Below are positions 34,290 to 45,696 of a stretch of 64,000 bases of DNA, in pieces (position 1 is the first letter of the stretch; each line of letters begins with the position of its first letter). This DNA is from Diphasiastrum complanatum (taxonomy: Eukaryota > Streptophyta > Lycopodiopsida > Lycopodiales > Lycopodiaceae), in contig CM055109.1 of NCBI GenBank assembly GCA_029204225.1, positions 4,488,299-4,552,298 on the forward strand. The letters run 5' to 3'. The notes under the pieces were generated by a model, which saw nothing but the letters and a program-made list of their open reading frames with translations, did no database searches and was not told where the DNA came from. The translations under genes were made by a program, and so were the position numbers.

Positions 34290-34953
34290 AATGATAGTGG
34301 AAGGAATAGATGAAAGCTTGAGGGAGCGGACTCTTGTCGTCACCCCAAATTAGCCTATTACAACCAATATTATCACACCTGAAAAAAAACAGACAGCAAT
34401 GAACAATGGAGAAGCTGTAGAAATGCGCTGGACAACCAGGGATACAATGTGAATTTGAAAGATTAAACGGAGTCAGAATTCCTGAAAATGTGGTGGAGAA
34501 TGAGCGCGCGACAGCCTTTTGATAAACTGTAAAAGATGGCTGGAATTGGAGAAAAAAAAAGGCAAAAGTGACAAGTTGGGAGTGCTGAGGCAGCGATTTA
34601 CAGGTTGAAGAATTTTAGCTGTTTGGAATAGCAAATGATGTCGGAATTGGGTAGTTTTTAGATGAGGATGGGCGCTGGACAGTCAGGGAACTAACTGTGG
34701 AAGATGGCTGCAAAATGGAAGAATATCGGACGAAAGTGATAGGTCGGAAGGCAGGGACAGCGATGGAAAGGAAGAGGTGGAGCGCTGGGCAGCAAAGAAA
34801 AGAGGGGACAAAACAGGGGGAACGCTGGGCAGGAAGGAGTGGAAGGAGCAGCGATGGAACAGGGCTGTCAAAACGGTAATGGAGCTGTAGGAACAGTGAT
34901 GGAGGAGCAAGGCAAGGCAGCAAAGAAAACATTCCAGATTGTGCTCAGAAAAG
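34290..34953 (-). other. Ty3 5' leader
   Basis: Untranslated leader between primer site and gag. It contains repeated GCGCTGG/GCAGCGATGG words (CCAGCGC on the element strand), a trait shared with the leaders at 47.6-48.3 kb and 60.2-60.9 kb. About 330 bases of it are duplicated at 22870-23205. Confidence 0.75.
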
Positions 34954-34966
34954 TGCTCTGATACCA
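34954..34966 (-). promoter_or_regulatory. Primer-binding site of minus-strand Ty3 element
   Basis: TGGTATCAGAGCA on the minus strand, complementary to initiator-Met tRNA, two bases inside the LTR end. Confidence 0.88.
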
Positions 34967-34967
34967 A

Positions 34968-35112
34968 GTTACGAATAGAGCCACAGCTGATCTAGAACTA
35001 AGCTATGAAAGCATCACATAAGCAAGGCCTGCTTATGCATAAAGTAAAGTAACTGTAAATGTAAATGGACGCGGCGAATGTAATGAGCCGAGTCCATAAC
35101 TAGACCACAACA
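34968..35112 (-). repeat. Shortened 5' LTR of minus-strand Ty3 element
   Basis: On the minus strand it begins TGTTGTGGTCTAG, passes a GGCTCATTACATTCGCCGCG block and a TATGCATAAGCAGG block, and ends CTATTCGTAACTT before the primer site. The same blocks occur in the 385-base LTR at 59830-60214, but the TATA-containing middle is missing here, so this LTR is internally deleted to 145 bases. Confidence 0.8.
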
Positions 35113-36882
35113 AACTTGTAAGAGGGAGACAATTCTTGGTTCCCAAAAAATTCAATGTGCTAGAGACCTGGCTTAGTACTTGGCTGACTTCTCGTCACAA
35201 TGGACTCGTGAGGTGAAGATCCTTGTCGAACATGCTTCATTCTACAACCATGGATATCGCATGCGTACACTTTTAGAAACAACATAACTAACAAAATTCT
35301 ACAATATGAGATGGACATAAATTAGTTTAGAAAAACACTTTAGAGATTGGGAGTAGGGAGAAGTATATAAGAAAAAGCATCAACATTGCCAAGGCAGAGA
35401 CAACAAAGTGAGCCTGAATCTAGAGAGGAAGGCAAATCTTTTGATCTATTTTTTAATGTAGACTTACAAGTGGCCACATAAACACAGCTACCAAGCCAAT
35501 GATAATCAAGAGACTCAGGAAATTGTAGAGGAAGGGAGTCCTCTTGCCTTTATCTCCTAAGTCATATTGCTACCTTCAAATATTCAACCAGCACTATGTA
35601 ATATTTTTTGAATAAGAAGATCACAAACCTCACAAAGAGAGATAGAAGAAAAGCAAACCAAATAGCTACCCTTACCACCTTACAACACATACTCTTGACC
35701 AATGCCAACTAGACTCTTTTTCCACCTGAGAGTGTGAGGAGATGTTTTTCCTGCCATCTTTTCCTCTACTGCACTCTATCCTTGCTCTAGTAAAATAAAT
35801 AAATAAATTCTCGTTCTCCCCATAAGTCCTTAAGAGTAACTAATTCAGAGTTGGTCAACTCTTTGAAAGCCAAAAACTTCTTAACGTTAGACATATCTTT
35901 GAAAATTTGGTGATTAGGCTAGAATGTTACTTGCACTTGACCTTGTGTCAAGAACGACGAAATCTGTCAAATTCTAGCTTCAATTGCCACGAAGTACAAA
36001 CAAGCTAGAATCTCTTGTGAAACCTTCGATTGCAGAAGTTGTTTAGGATTCATCGTTTGGGCCCGAAATACTTACCACTGCGACTCTCTAATAATAATTG
36101 GTTGCTATGAAATAAAGGCTTTGCACTATTCTGTACCTTCAATAACAAGTTTGGTTCTATTATGTACCTTCAATAAAAAGTTGTGTTACCTGTCGAGAAG
36201 AAAATTACTTTGATTTAGTTATGGCTCAATAACTCACAATCCACAAAGGTGAAAGCTCTCGAGGAAATTTATGTTCTCAAAATCTAGTTTCCAAGAATTT
36301 CAAAAACATTTTGATAAAGTTGTAATGGACTCATAGAAGCCCGTTCCGTTCCTAAGGAAAGGTTTTTAGAATGGATCTTTAGAATAGGTTCACAAACAAG
36401 TTGCAAATGATGATCAAACAGAAACCGTTTCCCAAAAAAAAGAAAATCTGAAAGTGATGCAAAAGATCAATGCAAACGATCTGATCCTTGTTTTTTTTAT
36501 CTTGATCAATGAAAACAACTGTTCCTCAAAAGACAATTTGAAGTGATGCAAACAATATAATCCCCTTTTCTAACCATGATCAATGCAAACAATCCGATCA
36601 AAAAAATGTACTTAGGAACCCTTTCTCAGATACTTTAGGAACGGTACGAAACCTTTCATAGGTTCTGTTCTTGGGAACTATGAATGAACTACTGTAGGAT
36701 ATATAACTTGTAGAGTTTCTAACCATAAGTTGCTAGCCTTATCATATCTGAATGTACTTGCACTAGAACCTAATTGTAACAGTGGTATTGTGAAAAAGTT
36801 TGATTTTCCATAAGTTCCTTGATTTTTCATTTATTTTTTGAATGTTGATTCATTTAAAAAGGGGTGTTCTTTCTCTTTACAG
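35113..36882. other. Intron sequence, no gene seen
   Basis: A/T-rich DNA between the Ty3 LTR and the next LKR/SDH exon. A CGTTCC/GGAACG-rich patch at 36336-36680 recalls the patches near 17.3 and 18.6 kb. The stretch ends in a pyrimidine-rich acceptor (TTCTCTTTACAG). Confidence 0.6.
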
Positions 36883-36940
36883 GTCTAGCTCTTTGTTGGC
36901 AAATCAAAATGGAAATGATGAAGTTTTTTTCAAGAAGTTG
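36883..36940 (+). CDS. LKR/SDH: Probable LKR/SDH exon (interdomain linker)
   Basis: A 58-base candidate exon with a strong acceptor (TTCTCTTTACAG) and donor (GTAAGTTT). It starts in phase 1, exactly what the phase-2 end of the exon at 19336-19502 requires, and ends in phase 0. The 19 residues, SSLLANQNGNDEVFFKKL after the split Arg, are hydrophilic and fall where plant LKR/SDH proteins have a variable linker between reductase and dehydrogenase halves. Sequence similarity alone is too short to prove it; phase and splice sites are the main support. No later exon (dehydrogenase half) was found before 64000. Confidence 0.62.
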
Positions 36941-38862
36941 GTAAGTTTTCACATGATAACTAGTACTGTCGTGCTTTTAGTTTGCACACTGAGCATGCAT
37001 GTGCAATGTAATTTCTTTTCCATGTCTTAAAGTTGTTCTTTTGTAATCAGATCACCTCACACCACATTCAAACATGGGAAATAGGGTGAAAGTGAATGAT
37101 ATGCAATTGCCTTGAGTCAAAAATCTTCACACAGATATACAATGAAATACATTAAACTGTGAATTTAATGTGGAGCATGAATGTCCAAGCCAAAAAAGCC
37201 ATATCTTTGTTACGCCAACAACAATTGGCATATTGCATGCATGCACTTTTTTTGTCTCAAGATTAGCATTAACATCTATACTATGTCGATATTTGTCTTA
37301 TGACCATGTATAAATTGCAAGCATACTTCAGACATAAGGATGTATTCATATGACTAAAGGAATATAAGTTGCCCTGGTGTGTTCGCTAAGAAAAAGCTCC
37401 CAAGCATGTGAGTGATCAAGTTGGCATGAAAACATTCTTGAAACTCCTCTTCAGGTGCTTGTACCTTGAAACAATCAATCAAATGGTGCACTCGGTCTTC
37501 CTTATATATATGCTTGCCTTCACTGGCCTTTGAAATAATCATCCTACCGCCAAATTGATGTTTTGTTTGAAATATTGCATCTTCCCCTTTAATGGTTCTT
37601 TTGAGATCTTCTTGATGAATTTATCTTAACACTTACATCTAGAGGATCTTTTGGCCATTTATATTGCTAGATTTTCAAGAAGAGAAATTCTTGTGAATAT
37701 CGATAGACACCCATGCATGAATCTTTGAGGTTCTTTTAAAGACGAACTTTGCAACTTTTAGGAGTCTCCCCAATTGTAGACATGCAATGAATCACCATAA
37801 TAATCCCAATGGCTTCAAGTAGAAAAATATCCTTGTAGGCACTAGAATTTAAGCTGGTATGCTTGACTCCTCAATTGGGTGTGAAACTTTTTGAATCCCT
37901 CCAATATTGGCCCCTCCAAAGACTTCTTATGTGAAGGTAAGCGACTTGGAACTTGATCAAATTGAGTTATTTGCAGCATCAACATCATTCGTTGACACTT
38001 TAGGAGGAAAATTGCTGGTATACAAATCTGGTGGTATCTTATGAGAGTGCTAGGGGAATCGAAATGGATTAAACTTAGAAATCAACAGAAGTGGAGCTAG
38101 AAGTACAGGGTGTCAACAAATTTGTTGATGCAAGAGAGAATGACATATGATGATGAAGATATAGAAGTAGTTTCTTCCAATAGACTGGAAGTTGAGTATG
38201 AATCAAATACAATGGTTAAAGTAGCCACATCGATAGGTTAAGGAGCCTTTATACTAGGATGTTATCAAGAAGTTGATATGGAAGTTTTCAATGGTAGCTT
38301 GGAAGACGACAAGTTACAAACTAGTGATGCATTATGGTCAAGTAGAAGGGCTTATGTAGTTGACTATACAATTAGTCAAAGCTCGTGTCAAAGTCAAAGA
38401 GATGAGGACATAGAGGAAAATCATTACATGGTACAAAGGTTGGCAAACTATATGTGATGATGCTATGGTAATTAAAGAGGTACATTTTCTCCATGGATGT
38501 TGGTGAGATCTTTACATACTTATCTACCTTGGAAGATGTTCAAAGAGATCAAGGGTGTCAATCTTCAAGTGAAAAATCTCTCACATTTATGGAAAAGGTA
38601 ATCATGTCCACATTATTTGATCTAGGGGGAGTCAAAGAGTCAAACATTGGAAACTCATATGAAGCAGGTTCATACGAAAGGTGCAACATACAAAGTAGAT
38701 CTACATCAACTAATGAAAATATTGGGATCAAATGATCATTGTTTGTCATTTGAATTTCCGTTACATACTCTTATGACACTAGGAGCAAATGATTGTGGAT
38801 GATTCACATGTATACCTATGCTATGCATAAATGCTATGAACAATATAAACATTCAGGGGGAG
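36941..38862. other. Intron sequence, possible 3' internal part of an LTR element
   Basis: No recognised coding domain. The last bases (ATTCAGGGGGAG at 38851-38862) form a good polypurine tract directly before the LTR at 38863, so at least the end of this stretch should be internal retroelement DNA. A plus-strand frame at 38493-38735 matches nothing I know. Confidence 0.5.
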
Positions 38863-39474
38863 TGTTAGAAGTGGTGTTTATTTATTGCCCCTAAATGTTA
38901 TTTTAATTACGATAGTTAAGGCAAGCTTCTGTGCTATGACTAGTGGCCTATTCTTGGTAATGACAGACTAAGTTAGGATATTCCCTTTATAATAAGGTTT
39001 ATTGCATAATAAACTTTCCTTAATGGGCAGGGGGAGGGGGTCCTCATCTTGATCTGTCTATGATTGTCATCATGTGATTGCCTTTATGAGATGTGATTGC
39101 CTTCATGTGATTGCCCTTTTTTATTCATTATTGACACCTGACATATGGTTGGCCTTGGGCCTTATTATTCATTATTGGGCCATTTGGACATATTACTGTG
39201 GGGCCCTTCTTGGAGGGCGCACTATTATCCCTCCCAGTTAGGCCCTAGCCACCGGAAGCTTCCTTTTAGGGCTTCCTTTAGGCTATAAGTAGGGAAACTG
39301 TGTCATTTGTTATTCAGCTGATGATATTGATCGCTCTCTTTAGTCTCATTAATCTCTCTCTTTCCTGCTTTCTAGGGTTAAGTCTTGCTTATGTGCTACT
39401 TTCATATCTTAAGTCTTGCTTATGTGATGCTTTCATAGCTTAGCTCTAGATCAACTGTGGCTCTATTCGTAACT
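38863..39474 (+). repeat. LTR with TATAAGTAGG promoter
   Basis: Begins TGTTAGAAGTGG after a polypurine tract and ends CTCTATTCGTAACTT. Its 3' half closely matches the Ty3 LTRs at 34968-35112 (GATGCTTTCATAGCTTAG block) and 59830-60214 (GGAGGGCGCACTATT, GGCTATAAGTAGGG). TATAAGTAGG at 39284 is a good core promoter. No primer site follows, so it is a 3' or solo LTR. It is 612 bases, longer than the other two. Confidence 0.8.
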
Positions 39475-39565
39475 TAGGCCCACTCTAAGCATTGTCCACG
39501 CCTAGACCCGTGACCCATATGTACAAGGGTGGTAGTAGGTTGAGGCTACGACATCCACCACTATT

Positions 39566-41822
39566 GCATCAACGAATGTCAACGCTACTGCAGAAATGAT
39601 GCTCAATGAGTTTGAGAAACTCAGGAAGAACTAGTAGAAACAGATGGAAAAGTTGTAATCGCAATTTGATGAGAAGATCAAAGCATTGGAAGATTTCCAT
39701 GGACAAGCGAACAAGGAACCTGAGAAGTTTGCAAAGACTTTTCCTACCAGGGAAAATGTCTGGTGTTCTATTTATATAGGAAATCACACAGTGAATGAGT
39801 GTCCTCAATTGAAAGAACAAATGGAAATCAGTATATGCCATTTGTGTAAATCGCTTGATCATGAGACTGCTTTTTGCAACTTCAATCCTCGGATAATTCA
39901 GCAACGGTATGCCTAGATGGGATATCGAGAACCACATTATGGAGGAAATTCGGTAGCTAGACCTCGTCAATTTGCTCTTGGATACCCGGAATGGTTAGCC
40001 TTACCTGCCCCACCAAAGCACCCCGCTCCTCCTGCCAATTTGATGGAACCAGAACCTTACAGAAGTGTCGAGCAATGGAACTATGGTAATGATCAAGAAG
40101 GTGAATCTTCAAAACAATATGCTATTTATATTGCCGTGCAACAACAAGCATCTAGAAACTGGGATGCTTTGCATGTGGAGAAAATCATAGAGTTGCAGAA
40201 TGTCCAAATAAAGGAAAATTTGTACCATTTTGTTGTGACTGTGGTTATGGGCATTACTATAAGGAATGTCCAGCAAGACCGAAGCCACCATCGGCTACAG
40301 CTCCTGTAAATTCGAGAACTGGTAGCAGATCAACTACCTGTTGATTCTATACCATTGACTGATATACCAACAGCATCTGGAGTCTATCCAAATCTTCATG
40401 CCGAAAAAAGAAGATATCAGAATATGAGGTAGTGGATTAAACATCTGCAAGAAGAAGAGGAGCTTGAAGCTGCTAGAGCAATAGCCGAAGTTCGTTCTTC
40501 ACCATTGCAGCCACCGAAAAATGCACGTACAAATATGAATGCTCAGTTGCATCATCATGAAGAACCCTTCAAGATGATTGAACCAAAAGCACCACAAACA
40601 AAACTGCTCATGAATATTTTGTCTAGTAAGATCAATATTTCATTGGGAGAGTTCCTGAAGTTGGTGCCAAAAGCAAAAGAAGTATTAGCGCAAAAGTTAA
40701 CTCAAGCTGAACCATTTGGATTTGAAGAATCTAATGAAGTACTCCATGTCGGAGCAGCTGGGGAAAGTGAACAAACAAATATCACCCTGCCGATACAACA
40801 TAGACAACTTCCTAATGAAACAACTGTGATAGATGGCGGTTCAGGAGTTAACCTGATTTCTACAAAGCTATGTGCAAAATGGGGCCTTACAAAGATAAAA
40901 CCTGCAACTTTTGCCATTAAGCTAGCTGATCAAACGATAGTTCGTCCATGAGAAATGGTTGAAGATATACTTTTCAAAATTGTCGAAGTACATTTCGTCA
41001 TTACTTTCGTACTAGTGGACTTACCAGAAGCACCAAATGTCTATTGAGTCCTATTGGAATGCCCATGGTTATGAGTTGCGCAAGTAATTCATAACTAGGG
41101 TACCGAAAAAATCACTTTTGAAAATCGTGAACGTGCAGTCAAGATTGATCCTGCAACTTGGACTATCAAACAAGTGGTTCAAAAAGAGGATGATGATTCA
41201 TCAACAATGGATCATACTTGTGACCGACCAGTAAAAAATTTGGGAGTTCATTACGATTCTCAAACCGATACTGTCAACTGGAATGAAGCTCTTGCAACGA
41301 TTGACTGTACAACAAGATATATGTGTCAACAAGATAATTAGTCAGATTTGAGCGAGATTTTGTTATTGGATCGAACCTTGGATACACCAATCACTTTTCC
41401 ATTGAATGTGCCGAATGTAGCTTGGATATCAACGGAGCCTATACCAGATCCGATTAAAGATGAACTCATTCTTGTGAGTCATGCCTTGACTTATGATGAT
41501 AATGCAGAACTTACTGATGAGCAGATTCTAAGTCATATGGATCCGACCAGATTTGGAGTGCGTAATATTTCTGATGAACCAACAATAAAACGTCACAGGG
41601 TCAATGACGAAGAAACAAGCCAAGGAACATTATAATACGGTCCTGAAATGGAAAAATCCTCCTCAAAAGATTGATTTAAAAAATGTGCCACCCTTACTGG
41701 ATAAAGGCAAAGGAAAAGTCAAGGATGATTCTACAAGTCAGAGTTCTAGCAAGACATCATCGTCTAGGAAGTCTTCACCTTCGAAGAAGAGTTTATCTTC
41801 TCAAAAGTCATCACCTCCATGA
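39566..41822 (+). pseudogene. Gag-protease polyprotein without polymerase
   Basis: Plus-strand relic with stops near 39630, 39660, 39917, 40435, 40950 and 41340 and a frameshift near 40195. In order: a helical FEKL region; knuckle one CSIYIGNHTVNEC (near 39768); knuckle two CHLCKSLDHETAFC (39837); knuckle three CCDCGYGHYYKEC (about 40234-40272); an aspartic protease with DGGSGVNLIS (40835); a C-terminal region with DTPITF and ELTDEQILSHMDP (41370-41540); and a Ser/Lys-rich tail to 41822. An LTR begins 131 bases later, leaving no room for RT, RNase H or integrase. Related pieces: 2566-2841, 21430-22259, 44171-44792, 45697-45906. Probably a non-autonomous element mobilised in trans. The 5' capsid part is missing here. 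Confidence 0.75.
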
Positions 41823-41953
41823 TCAATTCCTACTAAGAAGACTAAGCAAAGATCCAAGAAAAGTCCTTTTGACAAAGAACAAGCAAATAAAATCCCACAG
41901 TAACTACATTTCGCAGGTGTCGTGGGACCGCCGCCAGTTTTGGTGGGGGATAC

Positions 41954-42285
41954 TGTTGGAGGGTTTGCAAATTCCAAGACAACCCTAACCTTAGTTAATA
42001 AGTGAGAGGGATTTGGCACCCTGCGTGTGTAAGTCCAACCCAATGATCACATAGAGATTTGATTTATTAGAAAGTTAATAAAAGGACTTTAGGCCTTTTT
42101 GCGGGACTTTTAATGTCACAAGGCCTAAATGTCAAGTTAGTGAATAAAGTTGGGTTTCCCTCCAATTTGGATCGTTCCCACGCTTTTTTAAATTTGAATA
42201 GTTAGGGAGGCAGATATGGACCGATAGGATTCAGAGGCTAGGGTCCTCCTCTCTACGATAAAAAGGGACCAACTCGAGAGTATTC
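41954..42285 (+). repeat. 3' LTR of gag-protease element (partial)
   Basis: Starts TGTTGGAGGGTTTGC right after a polypurine tract (TTTTGGTGGGGGATAC). The right boundary is not visible: a copia relic begins at about 42287, so the LTR is probably cut. It contains short A/T-rich stretches but no clear TATA box. Confidence 0.65.
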
Positions 42286-42286
42286 G

Positions 42287-43604
42287 GTTGTGACGCTTAT
42301 GCACATATCCCTGATGAAAAAAGAAGGAAACTTGATTCAAAGGCTATTAACTCCATTTTTCTTGGCTATGATGAGAAGGCTAAGGCATACATGATGTATG
42401 ATAAGGATGCACAAAAGCTCAATGTTTCTAGGTATGCAATTTTTGATGAGATGAGAAAGCATGAGCAGGATGGAATGACTTATGAGCCTTTGCATGATGG
42501 AGCGCATGTGAAAGTAAAGCAAGAAGCTGATGTGTATGTGGAAGATCCAGGAGAAAAAGAGAAGACCAAAACTGAGACTCCAAGGCGGTTACCCGAATGG
42601 TACTTAGAGGTAACATGTGACATGAAGAAGAGAGAAAATCTTGAATCTAGCAAACAGGGAGAGCTCAAGAGGTCTACAAGGGATCGAAACCCCCCTCAAA
42701 GGTTAGAGATGAACCTAGATTTCTTGGGTAAAGTGCTCAAGACTCAAGAACCTAGTTCATTTGATGAAGAAAAGGAGCACAAGAAATGGCGAGAAGCTAT
42801 GGAGATAGAAATGGACGAAGAACAAGACGCGAGACTTGGTTGAACTACTTGATGATAAGACACCTATCTCTTGCAAATGGATTTACAAGGTCAAGTATGG
42901 AGCAAATGGGCAACTAAATAAGTATAAAGCATGGCTAATTGCGAGAGGATTTGAGCAACATGAAGGTATTGATTTTGAGAAGACCTTTGCACCCGTAGCT
43001 AAGATGGTCACCATACATTCTATTATTGCCATTTCTGCTTTTTATGGTTGGAAGATCCAACAAATGCATGTTAAATCTGCTTTTCTTAATGGAATGCTAG
43101 ATGAGGAGGTGTACTTGTTACAACCTCAAAGATTTGTTGAGCCTGGAAAAGAACACTTGGTGTGCAAGCTCAACAAAGTGATCCATGGATTGAATCAAGC
43201 ACCACAAGCATGGTTGCATCAATGATCACTTCAAACGAAAGGGAATGGTAAAGAATACTATAGATCCTAATCTTTACATTCTTTAACATGGTTCTAATAT
43301 TGTATTCATTATATTATATGTTGATGATTTGATCATAATTGGAAGCAGTCATATTTTAATAGATCATATCAAATCAGATTTATCCAATGCTTTTGATATG
43401 AGCAACTTAGGATTGATGCACTATCGTCTAAGCATTGAAGTATGGAAAAGAGAAAATGCCATTTTTATGACTCTAAACAAATATGCACGAGATTTGTTTT
43501 ACAAGTTCAATATGCAGGATTGCAAGCCGCTGAACACACTGATGGATGTTAATACGAAGCTAACTACATCTGATGAATATGAGAAAGTGGCTTTATTTAT
43601 ATAG
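42287..43604 (+). pseudogene. Copia pol relic (integrase end to RT)
   Basis: Starts with a CDAYAHIP motif and an FLGYDEKAKAY motif, the integrase C-terminal part of copia elements (compare FLGYSEGEKAY in the intact element). The linker runs to 42840; after a frameshift, reverse transcriptase follows with KWIYKVK, FAPVAKM and VKSAFLNG (mutated QMHVKSAF). The catalytic turn is near 43319 (YVDDLIIIGS) after another break, then a HYRLSIEVW stretch to 43604. RNase H and LTRs are missing. It belongs to a different copia lineage from the element at 27 kb. Confidence 0.85.
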
Positions 43605-43639
43605 GCAGTTGAAAAATAATTGATCTGGCTATTTTCTGA

Positions 43640-44220
43640 CAAATCTGGTAAAACTAACCTTCACCGACCTTACAGTGAATTAATCTGACACAGATAAATA
43701 TGTGGTAGAATTGGCGAAGGTTCTTTATGACAAAAAATGGGGTTTTTGCAGCTTGGCAAGGATAAAAATTGATTTTTTGCAAGATCCTGATAGATCTAAT
43801 CTTCGCGAAACTCACAAATGGTAATTTACTATATCTAGAGTCCTCAGACAACTCGGCGAAGGATCTGGTAAAGAATCAAGAGTAATACTGGTATTTTTGC
43901 AAAAAATAGGCTTTTTTTTTACAAACATATGAGAATATGACAGCTGACCCTTGGGAAACCTCCGCCCAACTTATTAATTATCAAAAATAGTAAGTAGGAC
44001 TAACATAGACTCTGGCAAAGATTTAGGTGAAGGTTCTTCTCAAAAAATTGATATTTTTGCAGAAAGTTGTAAATTCTCCACAAAAGGTTACCAGCAACTA
44101 GATGAACAGTCACTTTGGCCTTCTATTTTTGGTATAAATCTTCACCGACTTGACAGTAGATAGATTTGAATCACCTATGCATAGTGAATCGGACTTTTTC
44201 TGTATTTTTAGGATTTTGAT
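43640..44220 (-). repeat. Long direct repeat, copy 1
   Basis: Shares many blocks in order with 45125-45560: a CTGACACAGATAAA block, GGCGAAGGTTCT, a GATCNTGATAG block, AACTCGGCGAAGG, AATCAAGAGTAATACTGGTA, TTCACNGAC and CAGTAGATAGAT. The copies are about 1.5 kb apart in the same orientation and bracket a gag relic, so they may be terminal repeats of a small non-autonomous element or duplicated leader DNA. Confidence 0.7.
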
Positions 44221-44792
44221 AAGGCAACATATTGATATTTGGCTCATCGTCTGAATCTTCATCTTCCTCCTGAATTGCATCATCCATAGCATTTTGCAAA
44301 ATTGCGTACTCATTATGGCATTTCAGCTCACGTCTGATCCTTTTAGGTAATCCTGACAAAAACCACATAATCATGGCATTTTCATTAATCAGCTCAGGTT
44401 CACACTCAGATCTGAGGCGTTTTACCCGTTCAATGTAATATTGAACCATTTTCCGCTTTCCCATTTTAATTTTACTTAAAAGTAGGAAAGGGTCTTCCAT
44501 AAACTTCTGAGGTTGGACCGTGTGATAAGGGCTCGTTTAACAATCTCCCAATCTGTACGCTCAGTTTCATCTTGATTATTATACCAATCTTGTGTTGCGT
44601 TTGTTAAGGCCATAGGAAAAAACTTAAGTTTATCATGGGGAAAACTTCGTCATAGACTTCACAAGATTCGGAATAGATATGAAGAAATTTAACTGGATCT
44701 GTTAATCCATTGTATTTGGGTAGATCCAAACGAGATGCTCTTCTAACAATGATTGGATTGACTTCTTGAGGAGCACCTCCAGGGGCAGCCAT
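44171..44792 (-). pseudogene. Gag relic, capsid part
   Basis: The minus frame from 44792 carries SRLDLPKYNGLTDP, KFLHIYSE and CEVYDE. After a break (44640-44500), the frame 44500-44171 carries an FLSGLPKRIRREL stretch typical of Ty3 gag (retrotransposon gag domain), then an acidic EEDEDSDDEP run. It matches the relic at 22259-21840 in its first part. Gag would form the particle around element RNA. It has no polymerase neighbours; a knuckle fragment of the same family is at 45697-45906, which on this strand lies upstream rather than downstream, so the two are not one intact gene. Confidence 0.75.
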
Positions 44793-45124
44793 CTTTACAG
44801 ATTAAATCAAGCAGACAATGACATTGGATCTGGATTTTCAATCAAAACTATCTTAGATAAGATCTGTTAGATCTCTTCCACTTGACAAGAATCAGATTTC
44901 TATATCGTAAAAAAGATTCTAAAAATCAATCAACCGATACTTCTCAAAAATAAAAAAATTCTCAAAATCAAAATCAGATTGTATCAGATTTGACCCAAAA
45001 TTTGACAGGGACTTGATCTGGAAAATCAGAACCTAAAAACAGAAATGGCGAAGGTTCCCTAGGCAAAGATTCACTCGGCGAAGGTTCAACAGTGCTATTT
45101 TTGAAAAAAAAAAACTATCTAATC

Positions 45125-45560
45125 AGGTTTTTTGAAAAATTCTATGGAAATAACCTTCACCAAGCTCTCAGACTCAGAATCTGACACAGATAAAACTAGG
45201 GTGGAACTAGCGAAGGTTTCTGACACACAAAAACACAGTTTTTGTAGTTTGGCGAGAGTGAAAATAGAGATTTTTTATGATCTTGATAGGATGAATGTTC
45301 GTTGAACTCAAAAATAATAAATTACTATACATTGAATAATCTAGAAACTCGGCGAAGGTTCTAGTGAATAATCAAGAGTAATACTGGTATTTTTGCAAAA
45401 AAAGAGATTTTTTTTGGCAAAAATATGACAATATGACAACTAATCCTCTGAAAAACCTTTTATTTCTGATATAATTCTTCACTGACCTGGCAGTAGATAG
45501 ATCTACCAGTGAATCGAACGAATGTTCTTTTTTTGTATTTTTAGGGTTTTGATGATTTTT
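45125..45560 (-). repeat. Long direct repeat, copy 2
   Basis: Diverged direct copy of 43640-44220, containing several GGCGAAGGTT words. On the minus strand it sits upstream of the capsid frame at 44792 and looks like leader DNA. Confidence 0.7.
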
Positions 45561-45696
45561 TGGTGTTTTTTTTATGGTTTTTCTGATGATTCTAAAAATC
45601 TGCTGGGAAGGATTGTTCGCCCTTCAAACTGAAGGTTCTGTGATAAAAAACGAAGGTGCATGCAACTCGACGAACATTTCCTGAAAGAGACTAAAG

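Larger units (their letters stand above)
24266..35112 (-). mobile_element. Minus-strand Ty3 chromovirus split by copia
   Basis: From high to low coordinates: remnant 5' LTR (35112-34968), primer site (34966-34954), leader (34953-34290), gag (34289 to about 33300), zinc knuckle and protease (to 32493), the inserted copia element (32492-27078), then RT, RNase H, integrase and chromodomain (27077-24266). Both halves share the 5-base word GTAGG at the copia insertion point. No 3' LTR was found below 24266, where a GC-rich array begins. The gene is antisense to LKR/SDH and lies in its third visible intron. Confidence 0.9.
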
